Assembly (NCBI GenBank): GCA_036276035.1
Contig: DASUCM010000110.1
Location: 1-5,671, forward strand
Source: JACDAF01 sp036276035
GTDB taxonomy: Bacteria > Chloroflexota > Limnocylindria > P2-11E
Direction of reading: 5' to 3'
Length of the DNA: 5,671 bases
Part shown: positions 1-4,580 of the stretch, one piece after another
Position numbering within the stretch: the first letter of the stretch is position 1
How the letters are laid out: every line of letters starts with the position of its first letter
Made by a program: the position numbers and the translations under genes
The notes under the pieces: model-generated
What the model was told of the DNA's origin: nothing
Database searches by the model: none
What the model saw: only the letters and a program-made list of their open reading frames with translations

Positions 1-30
1 TTCGGGCTATTCGCTGCGATGCCGGGAGGC

Positions 31-36
31 TAGACT
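31..36 (+). promoter_or_regulatory. candidate -10 element (TAGACT) for the Fe-S carrier gene
   Basis: TAGACT fits the TAnnnT -10 pattern common in high-GC actinobacteria. It would place the transcription start near base 43, giving a leader of about 20 bases that carries the Shine-Dalgarno sequence. No convincing -35 hexamer is visible 16-18 bases upstream, and bases 1-30 hold nothing else I can support. Assigned by position and pattern only. Confidence 0.35.
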
Positions 37-49
37 GGTGTCACATACC

Positions 50-57
50 GGAGGTGA
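50..57 (+). promoter_or_regulatory. ribosome binding site GGAGGTGA that decides the start of the Fe-S carrier gene
   Basis: GGAGGTGA is an eight-base perfect complement to the usual 3' end of 16S rRNA. It contains an in-frame GTG at 54-56, which an automatic caller could take as the start. A codon inside the Shine-Dalgarno cannot be initiated by that same site. The in-frame GTG at 63-65 lies 8 bases after the GGAGG core (50-54), a normal spacing, so 63 is preferred. Confidence 0.75.
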
Positions 58-62
58 CCCAG

Positions 63-464
63 GTGGCGATCGAACAGCGTGAAGCGACCGAGCAGGCGAC
101 GCCCATCGTCACGATGACCGCGCTCGCCAGCACCAAGCTGAAAGAGATCATCGCGAAGCAGGGCCGTTCCGACCTCGCGCTTCGCGTCTACGTCACGCCG
201 GGCGGATGCTCCGGCTTCTCGTACGGGATGACCTTCTCCGAGGGTGCCGAGGAGGGCGACGTCATCGCCGAGCAGGAGGGCGTGCGCGTCGTCGTCGACC
301 CGATGAGCGCGATGTACCTGAAGGGCTCCGAGATCGACTTCGTCGACGCGCTCATGGGCGGCGGGTTCGCGCTGCGCAACCCGAACGCCGTCTCGAGCTG
401 CGGCTGCGGCCAGAGCTTCAAGACGGCCGGCGAGAGCGGCACCGCGAAAGCGTGCGCCCACTAG
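63..464 (+). CDS. erpA: A-type iron-sulfur cluster carrier/insertion protein (HesB/IscA/ErpA family)
   Basis: A-type carriers receive [Fe-S] clusters from the assembly scaffold and pass them to apo-enzymes in the cytosol. From the GTG at 63 the protein has 133 residues. The family's three cluster-binding cysteines are present: C49 in GGCSGFSYG, then C113 and C115 in SSCGCGQSF. The fold segment around VRVVVDPMSAMYLKGSEIDFVD is also typical. About 17 residues precede the domain and a short Ala/Gly-rich tail follows the last cysteine, so it is slightly longer than the 107-120 residues usual in enterobacteria. It stands alone: no suf or isc genes are adjacent, and a hairpin terminator follows 27 bases after the stop. 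The gene could equally be called iscA- or sufA-like; sequence alone does not separate these well, so the symbol is tentative. Family assignment is very secure. Possible local clients are the two [2Fe-2S] clusters of the subunit encoded at the right end, but that link is inference. Confidence 0.93.
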   Translation: MAIEQREATEQATPIVTMTALASTKLKEIIAKQGRSDLALRVYVTPGGCSGFSYGMTFSEGAEEGDVIAEQEGVRVVVDPMSAMYLKGSEIDFVDALMGGGFALRNPNAVSSCGCGQSFKTAGESGTAKACAH

Positions 465-491
465 CCCGCTCCACGCACACAAAGCGGTAAC

Positions 492-520
492 AGGAGGCGG
501 CGCAAGCCGCCTCCTTCGTT
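492..520 (+). terminator. hairpin terminator after the Fe-S carrier gene
   Basis: A perfect 10-bp stem (492-501 with 506-515) closes a GCAA tetraloop (502-505, GNRA type). It is followed by TCGTT, only a weak U-run. The stem core GGCGGC-GCAA-GCCGCC is the same as in the hairpin at 1402-1427. Its position 27 bases past the stop codon supports a terminator or 3'-end stabiliser. Confidence 0.8.
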
Positions 521-535
521 ATCTGGCAGGCGAAA

Positions 536-555
536 TGCGTTCGCGCCGGAGCGCA
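536..555 (+). other. possible stem-loop in the leader of the MscS-like gene
   Basis: Bases 536-542 (TGCGTTC) can pair with 549-555 (GAGCGCA) through seven pairs, one a G-U, around a six-base loop. It lies in the 63 bases between the upstream terminator and the next start codon. I see no clear -10 in that gap and no known riboswitch pattern, so this may be chance in GC-rich DNA. Confidence 0.2.
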
Positions 556-583
556 ACATCCCACTCTGCTCTGGGGGTCGACC

Positions 584-1369
584 ATGCCTGCCACCGCACC
601 GATCACCGACATCGGCGTCGCGCTCACCACCTCGCTCGCCGCAGCGCTCGCCCTGCTGCTCGGCGGGATCCCGAAGATCATCGCGTTCCTCGGGATCGTC
701 ATCATCGGCTGGTTCATCGCGAGCCTCGTCGCGAAGGTCGTCGCCACGCTCCTGCGAACGATCCGGTTCAACGACATCGCGCAGCGTGCCGGGGTCTCCA
801 CCTTCGTCAGCAAGATGGGCGTCCGCACCGACGCGTCGGGCGTCCTCGCGGGCATCACCAAGTGGTTCATCCGGCTCATCGTCCTCGTCGCGGCATTCGA
901 CGCGCTCGGACTTCCGGCGGTCTCGGACGTCCTGAAGTCGATGCTCCTCTTCCTGCCGAACGTCATCGTCGCGCTCGTGATCCTCGTCATCGCGGGGCTC
1001 GCGGCGACCGCGCTCTCGCGTGTCGTGCGCGGCGCGGCCGAGAGCGCCGAGCTGCAGAACGCCGAGCTCCTCTCGAAGATCGCCTCCGGTGCCGTGTGGG
1101 CGTTCGGCATCGTCGTCGCGATCAACCAGCTCGGCATCGCGACCACGCTCGTGAACACGCTGTTCATGGGCCTCGTCGGAGCCTTCGCGCTCGCGCTCGG
1201 CCTTGCGTTCGGGCTCGGCGGCCGCGAGACGGCGGGCCAGATCGTGGCCAGCTGGTACGGCGGCGCCGGTGAGGCGCAGGCGAAGGCCGGATCCGCGGTC
1301 GAGGGTGCGCGTCGCACCCCGCAGCCCGCGAACGGGCGACCGCAGGAGCGCGAGGAGGTCCGCGCGTAG
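584..1369 (+). CDS. MscS-related membrane protein of the TM-helix-repeat type, lacking the MscS beta domain
   Basis: This 261-residue integral membrane protein is probably a small mechanosensitive-channel-like protein. Two copies of a related helix unit are visible: residues ~28-70 (IPKIIAFLGIVIIGWFIASL, then a basic/polar RTIRFNDIAQRAGV) and ~117-160 (a long hydrophobic helix, then RVVRGAAESAEL). Each is followed by another hydrophobic segment (~91-110 and ~166-186). A last helix at ~190-213 is Ala/Gly-rich and ends in LGLAFGLGGRETAGQIV, resembling the pore helix of MscS-family proteins. I count about five membrane segments and no signal peptide. The sequence then ends in a charged, probably disordered tail (~226-261). 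The cytosolic beta and alpha/beta domains of MscS are absent, as in CmpX-like proteins. The ATG at 584 follows a G-run (573-577) at a usable distance. The gene is bounded by hairpin terminators on both sides, so it is probably a single transcription unit. Membrane location is secure; channel activity is inferred from family resemblance. Confidence 0.82.
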   Translation: MPATAPITDIGVALTTSLAAALALLLGGIPKIIAFLGIVIIGWFIASLVAKVVATLLRTIRFNDIAQRAGVSTFVSKMGVRTDASGVLAGITKWFIRLIVLVAAFDALGLPAVSDVLKSMLLFLPNVIVALVILVIAGLAATALSRVVRGAAESAELQNAELLSKIASGAVWAFGIVVAINQLGIATTLVNTLFMGLVGAFALALGLAFGLGGRETAGQIVASWYGGAGEAQAKAGSAVEGARRTPQPANGRPQEREEVRA

Positions 1370-1380
1370 CGGCCGGCTCC

Positions 1381-1400
1381 CGCGCGTCAACGCGCGTCAA
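1381..1400. repeat. perfect 10-bp tandem duplication (CGCGCGTCAA x2)
   Basis: The unit CGCGCGTCAA occurs twice back to back, followed by CG, the start of a third copy. It lies between the stop codon of the MscS-like gene and the shared terminator. It looks like a slippage-type duplication; no coding frame is affected. Confidence 0.9.
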
Positions 1401-1401
1401 C

Positions 1402-1430
1402 GAAGGGGCGGCGCAAGCCGCCCCTTCTTC
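1402..1430. terminator. hairpin terminator between two convergent genes
   Basis: A perfect 11-bp stem (1402-1412 with 1417-1427) closes a GCAA tetraloop (1413-1416) and is followed on the plus strand by TTC. It lies 32 bases after the plus-strand MscS-like stop and directly beside the minus-strand ligase stop (1429-1431), so it may serve both directions. The minus-strand side has no U-run. The 16-base core equals that of the hairpin at 492-515. Confidence 0.8.
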
Positions 1431-2703
1431 ATGCCTTCCGGACGAACCGCCGTGCCTTCGCGTCGAAGCGAGGCAGCGTGCCCGGTGCCGTCACCGTCAC
1501 GTCGCAGCGGATGCCGAGATCGCGGTGGATCGCCTCGGCGATGCGTGACGACAGCTCCGGCCCGGTGGACCCGGTGCCCGTCCCGTCGGCGGCTTCGACC
1601 GCGCAGCGCAGCGCATCCATCCCCCGCTCCTGGTACAGCTCGATGCGGAACTCGTCGACCTCGGCGAAGCGCCGGACGATGCCCTCGAGCGCGCTCGGGA
1701 ACACGTTCACGCCGCGCACCGTGATCATCTCGTCGACCCGCCCCTGGATCCCGCCGGCCAGCTTCACGAGCGTCCGGCCGCAGGGACACGCGCCGCGCAC
1801 GGCGCTGACGCGGTCGCCCGTCCGGTAGCGGATGACCGGCGAGCCCCAGCGGCCGAGGTTCGTCAGGACGAGCTCGCCCTCGCCCTCCTCGCGCGCGTTC
1901 CCGCCGGCGTCGAGGATCTCGACCTTGAACTCGCTCTCGATGAGGTGCACGCCGTCGCGCGCCCCGCAGGAGAACCCCGTCGCGCCGACCTCGGTCGCAC
2001 CGGTGTGATCGAAGGCGGTGACGCCGAGCGCGGACTCGATGCGCTCGCGCGTCGCGGGGATCGACGCGCCGGGCTCGCCGGCGTGGATCGCGACGCGCAG
2101 CTTCGCGCGCGCGAGATCGATCCCCTCCTCCCGGGCGACCTCCGCGAGGCGGAGCGCGTACGTCGGCGTGCAGAGGAGCGCGGTCGCCTCCGTCGCGAGG
2201 ATCTGGGCGAGACGCTCGGCGGAGGTCTGCGCGCCCCCCGAGATGCAGAGCGCGCCGATCGCCTCCGCGCCGGAGAACGCCGACCAGAAGCCGATGAAGG
2301 GACCGAAGGAGAACGCGAAGTACAGGCGGTCGGCGGAGGTCACGCCTGCCGCGCGGTAGACGCGCCCCCACAGGCCGGACCACCAGCGCCAGGACTCCGC
2401 CGTGTCGAGGATCCGGAGCGGCTTGCCGCTCGTGCCGCTCGTCTGATGCAGGCGCAGGTAGCGCTCGAGCGGGTACGTGAGCGCGGTGCCGTACGGCGGG
2501 TGGTCGGCCTGGTCCTGCGAGAGCTCCGTCTTGGTCGTGAACGGCAGCGATCCCCACTCGTCGATCGAGACCGACGGCCCGAGCTTGCGCCGGTAGAAGG
2601 CATTGGTGGCGAGCACCTCGCGCAGCATCGCGTCGAGGCGCTCGCGCTGGTGCGCTCGCCGCTCGTCATCGCTCCACGTCTCGTCGTGCGGGAGCGCGCT
2701 CAT
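1429..2703 (-). CDS. PaaK-type acyl/aryl-CoA ligase (phenylacetate-CoA ligase family, AMP-forming)
   Basis: This cytosolic adenylate-forming enzyme would activate a carboxylic acid with ATP and transfer it to coenzyme A. From the ATG at 2703 it has 424 residues, close to the ~430-440 of PaaK. Visible motifs in order: the phosphate-binding loop TSGTSGKP (88-95), the A4-like GEPG (209-212), TGATEVG (234-240), YRTGD (293-297) with the ribose-binding Asp 297, the hinge GRVDEMITVRG (321-331) and NVFPSALE, and C-terminal LPRFDAKARRF with the expected catalytic Lys 416. A CPCGR pair (306-310) is also typical of the family. The frame stays open upstream to 2871, but that extension is Arg/Ser-rich and overlaps the divergent cupin gene, so the ATG at 2703 is preferred. 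Only a weak GGTGGA precedes it. The substrate cannot be read from sequence; phenylacetate, benzoate-type or other aryl acids are possible. It is divergent from the cupin gene with a 41-base gap. Confidence 0.88.
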   Translation of the reverse strand: MSALPHDETWSDDERRAHQRERLDAMLREVLATNAFYRRKLGPSVSIDEWGSLPFTTKTELSQDQADHPPYGTALTYPLERYLRLHQTSGTSGKPLRILDTAESWRWWSGLWGRVYRAAGVTSADRLYFAFSFGPFIGFWSAFSGAEAIGALCISGGAQTSAERLAQILATEATALLCTPTYALRLAEVAREEGIDLARAKLRVAIHAGEPGASIPATRERIESALGVTAFDHTGATEVGATGFSCGARDGVHLIESEFKVEILDAGGNAREEGEGELVLTNLGRWGSPVIRYRTGDRVSAVRGACPCGRTLVKLAGGIQGRVDEMITVRGVNVFPSALEGIVRRFAEVDEFRIELYQERGMDALRCAVEAADGTGTGSTGPELSSRIAEAIHRDLGIRCDVTVTAPGTLPRFDAKARRFVRKA

Positions 2704-2727
2704 GGCCGCGACCGTTCCACCGGCCGC

Positions 2728-2737
2728 AGGATAGGCT
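2728..2737. promoter_or_regulatory. overlapping divergent -10 elements for the ligase and cupin genes
   Basis: AGGATAGGCT contains TAGGCT on the plus strand (2732-2737) and TATCCT on the minus strand (2733 down to 2728). The two share the TA at 2732-2733. Counting from the -12 base, the plus start would fall at ~2744, one base before the cupin GTG (leaderless), and the minus start at ~2721, giving the ligase an 18-base leader. No clear -35 boxes are seen. Confidence 0.5.
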
Positions 2738-2744
2738 CGGCGTC

Positions 2745-3161
2745 GTGAGCGACGACGCGCCCGACATCGCAGGTGAAGCGGGCACGATCCGCGTGCGGCC
2801 GCGCGGGACGTTCGACGCGAAGCAGGGCATCCCGTACTTCCTCGGCGTTTCAGGCAGGACAGCGCAGGCACGCGGGCTCTCGCTGAACCTCATCGTCGTG
2901 CCGCCAGGCGGCAAGGCGGAGCCGCACACACACAGCGACTTCGAGTCGGCCATCTACGTCATCAGTGGCCGCGCCATCCATCACTGGGGCGAGCGGCTCG
3001 AGCACGCGATGGAGACGGTCGCCGGCGACTTCCTCTACATCGCACCGGGGGTACCGCACTACCCGGAGAACGCGAGCGCGACCGAGCCGGTCATCGCCGT
3101 CGTTGCCCGGAACGATCCCGACGAGCAGGAGCACGTCGTCCTGTACGAGGGCCCCCGCTAG
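2745..3161 (+). CDS. single-domain cupin protein with intact metal-binding motif
   Basis: This is a 138-residue small beta-barrel cupin. Cupin motif 1 is PGGKAEPHTHSDFE followed by IYVISG, with likely metal ligands H61, H63 and E67. Motif 2 is GDFLYIAPGVPHYPEN, with the fourth ligand H105 and the usual Asn 109. All four ligands are present, so it probably binds a divalent metal. Single-domain cupins include dioxygenases, isomerases and sensors, and nothing here picks out a substrate. The GTG at 2745 has no Shine-Dalgarno sequence but lies 7 bases after a TAGGCT box, the pattern of a leaderless transcript. It diverges from the CoA ligase, which makes shared control and a shared pathway plausible, and converges on the cyclase gene with only 2 bases between stop codons. 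The fold call is secure; the role is unknown. Confidence 0.9.
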   Translation: MSDDAPDIAGEAGTIRVRPRGTFDAKQGIPYFLGVSGRTAQARGLSLNLIVVPPGGKAEPHTHSDFESAIYVISGRAIHHWGERLEHAMETVAGDFLYIAPGVPHYPENASATEPVIAVVARNDPDEQEHVVLYEGPR

Positions 3162-3166
3162 CGCTA
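3159..3166. repeat. 8-bp palindrome made by two convergent stop codons (TAGCGCTA)
   Basis: The cupin stop TAG (3159-3161) and the cyclase stop (CTA at 3164-3166, TAG on the minus strand) are joined by CG into the perfect palindrome TAGCGCTA. No hairpin terminator is visible at this junction, unlike the other two gene ends in the window. Confidence 0.85.
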
Positions 3167-4492
3167 CTGCGCGACCGCGTACACCTCCCACGGCTCGGGG
3201 ACGCCCTTCAGCTCGTGCGTGCCGCGCGGCTCGAAGCGGATCTCGGACCCCGTGACGAGATCCTTCACCGTGCGGGTACACAGCACCTCGTCGCGGCCCG
3301 CAAGCGCGCTCACGCGCGCGGCGATGTGGACGTTGATGCCGCCGATCTCCTGCCCGCGCAGCTCGATCTCTCCGGTGTGCAGTCCCGCGCGGACCGGCAG
3401 CGCGGCACCCGCGAGCTCCTTCTGTATCGCGAACGCCGAGCGGATCGCGCGGGCGGGACCGTCGAACGTGGCGAGGATGCCGTCGCCGGTCGTGCGGTGC
3501 AGCGTGCCTCGGTATTGGTCGAGGGCTCGCTTCACGATCGCGTCGTGCGCGTCGAGCAGCGCGCGCCAGCGATGGTCGCCGAGCTGCGCGGCGAGGTCGG
3601 TCGAGCCGACGATGTCGGTGAGCAGCACGGTGGCGAGCACCCGGTCGACGTCGGGCGCGCGCTTCGTGCCGGTGACGAACTCCTCGATCGGGTCGAGGAT
3701 CGACGCGGTGTCGCCGAGGTAGACGAACCCGTCGGCGCCGGGGATCTCGACGAGGGTCGCGCCGGCGATGTGGTCCGCGAGGTACCGGCCCATCTCGATC
3801 GGGAAGAAGCGGTAGTCGCGGCGGTGGATGATCAGCGTCGGGACGTGGATCGCGCCGAGGATCCGGCGCGCGTCGATCTCGAAGATGAGCCGCGCCATCG
3901 TCGTGCTGCGGCCTGGGCTCGCGGACATGCGCTGGTACTTCGCCCACCACTCCCGGTACCGCGCGTCGCCCGCGACGCTCGGTGCGAAGACCTCGGCAAG
4001 CCCACCGGTGCCCCACGACTCGCGCGCGCGGGCGAGGAAGCCTTCGACGTCGGCCTCGGACATGCCCCACGGATAGTCGGTGTCCCGGACGAGCCGCGCG
4101 CCGGTGTTCACGAGCACGAGCGAGCGCACGCGCTGCGGATAGGTCGCCGCGAAGAGCATCGCGAACGGCCCGCTGTCGCCGACGCCGACGACGGTCGCCT
4201 GTTTCGAGCCGGCGGCGTCCATCACCGCGCGCACGTCGTCGGCCCAGTCCTCCCAGGTCGGCTCGACCGTCGGCAGCGGGTCGGACGCGCCCGAGCCGCG
4301 CTTGTCGAACACGAGCAGCCGGCTGAAGGACGCGAGCCGCTCCAGCATCGCGGCGAAGCGCGGCTCCTCCCAACGCCCGTCGACGTGGCTGAACCATGCC
4401 GACATGAAGACGACGTCCGGACCCTGGCCGACCTCCTGGTAGGCGATGTGGCTGTCCTCGCCGCTGCGGGCGTACCGCGTCACCGGCTGCAC
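3164..4492 (-). CDS. alpha/beta-hydrolase-like domain fused to class III adenylate/guanylate cyclase
   Basis: The 442-residue protein has the architecture of Mycobacterium tuberculosis Rv1900c: an N-terminal alpha/beta-hydrolase fold (~1-275) and a C-terminal cyclase homology domain (~285-442) that makes cAMP or cGMP from ATP or GTP. No membrane segment or signal peptide is seen. The hydrolase part keeps the FDKRGSGASD turn (62-71) and the FAATYP helix (114-119). However, the nucleophile elbow reads GVGDSGP (103-109) where the family usually has GxSxGGP, the acid position reads Tyr 227 and the His position reads Gly 255. The cyclase part keeps both metal aspartates, D293 in LLTDIVGST and D337 in TTGDG, and Arg 393 in HIAAR. 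The usual purine-specifying Lys and Asp align with R333 and E382, and the usual Asn with H389. It ends in the family's typical ELKGVPEPWEVYAV. The GTG at 4492 begins where a leaderless transcript would start. It diverges from the IclR gene. Confidence 0.92.
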   Translation of the reverse strand: MQPVTRYARSGEDSHIAYQEVGQGPDVVFMSAWFSHVDGRWEEPRFAAMLERLASFSRLLVFDKRGSGASDPLPTVEPTWEDWADDVRAVMDAAGSKQATVVGVGDSGPFAMLFAATYPQRVRSLVLVNTGARLVRDTDYPWGMSEADVEGFLARARESWGTGGLAEVFAPSVAGDARYREWWAKYQRMSASPGRSTTMARLIFEIDARRILGAIHVPTLIIHRRDYRFFPIEMGRYLADHIAGATLVEIPGADGFVYLGDTASILDPIEEFVTGTKRAPDVDRVLATVLLTDIVGSTDLAAQLGDHRWRALLDAHDAIVKRALDQYRGTLHRTTGDGILATFDGPARAIRSAFAIQKELAGAALPVRAGLHTGEIELRGQEIGGINVHIAARVSALAGRDEVLCTRTVKDLVTGSEIRFEPRGTHELKGVPEPWEVYAVAQ

Positions 4493-4498
4493 GGCGGG

Positions 4499-4504
4499 AT
4501 ACTG
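4499..4504 (-). promoter_or_regulatory. candidate -10 element (CAGTAT) for the hydrolase-cyclase gene
   Basis: Read on the minus strand, CAGTAT keeps the key A at -11 and T at -7. It ends 6 bases before the GTG start, so the transcript would begin at the start codon itself. No Shine-Dalgarno sequence precedes the gene, which fits a leaderless mRNA. Confidence 0.45.
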
Positions 4505-4522
4505 CGCGCTCGCAGGGCGTCG

Positions 4523-4538
4523 CAGCCCGCACGGGCTG
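4523..4538. promoter_or_regulatory. 16-bp palindrome in the divergent promoter region, candidate operator
   Basis: CAGCCCG-CA-CGGGCTG is a perfect 7-bp dyad with a 2-base spacer. It lies between the two divergent -10 elements and overlaps the -35 zone of both promoters (about 4519-4524 for plus, 4522-4527 for minus). The tight spacer disfavours an RNA hairpin and favours a site for a dimeric DNA-binding protein, most simply the adjacent IclR-family regulator. Confidence 0.5.
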
Positions 4539-4541
4539 GCG

Positions 4542-4547
4542 TACTAT
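4542..4547 (+). promoter_or_regulatory. -10 element (TACTAT) of the IclR-molybdenum hydroxylase operon
   Basis: TACTAT matches TAnnnT and is close to the TATAAT consensus, standing out in GC-rich DNA. It predicts a start near 4554, giving a leader of only about 8 bases before the ATG at 4562, with no Shine-Dalgarno. The -35 candidate at 4519-4524 (GTCGCA) is weak, suggesting dependence on or control by a bound regulator. Confidence 0.55.
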
Positions 4548-4551
4548 CTGC

Positions 4552-4580
4552 GGTACGTCGTATGGCTGAGAGTACGTACC
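4552..4580. promoter_or_regulatory. GGTACGT-N15-ACGTACC dyad around the iclR start codon
   Basis: Perfect 7-base arms at 4552-4558 and 4574-4580 flank the ATG at 4562. The right arm is part of a GTACGTAC self-palindrome (4572-4579). With GTAC also at 4541 and 4553, four GTAC tetramers lie within 39 bases. This may be an autoregulatory site, but the right arm is coding sequence. Confidence 0.35.

Noticed and set aside
30..482. Minus-strand frames antisense to the Fe-S carrier gene
   Set aside because: No domain or ribosome binding site; the plus strand encodes a complete A-type carrier.
1397..2557. 386-residue minus-strand frame overlapping the CoA ligase
   Set aside because: Low-complexity Arg/Asp-rich translation; the ligase motifs are all in the 1429-2703 frame.
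2704..2871. 56-residue N-terminal extension of the CoA ligase (start at 2871)
   Set aside because: It overlaps the start of the divergent cupin gene, is Arg/Ser-rich, and PaaK proteins begin near the ATG at 2703; a minus-strand -10 lies inside it.
2850..4532. 560-residue minus-strand frame overlapping the cyclase gene
   Set aside because: It is in another frame of the cyclase gene, rich in Arg and low in motifs; all conserved hydrolase and cyclase motifs are in the 3164-4492 frame.
4523..4538. Reading the CAGCCCG-CA-CGGGCTG dyad as a transcription terminator
   Set aside because: The loop would be 2 bases, there is no U-run, and it sits between divergent promoters rather than after a gene; an operator fits better.
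3215..4561. Long plus-strand reading frame running in phase into the IclR gene (657 residues in total)
   Set aside because: It lies antisense to the well-supported hydrolase-cyclase gene, its translation is Arg/Asp/Ala-rich without a domain, and the IclR domain starts only at 4562 behind its own -10 box. It is a shadow of GC-rich codon usage.
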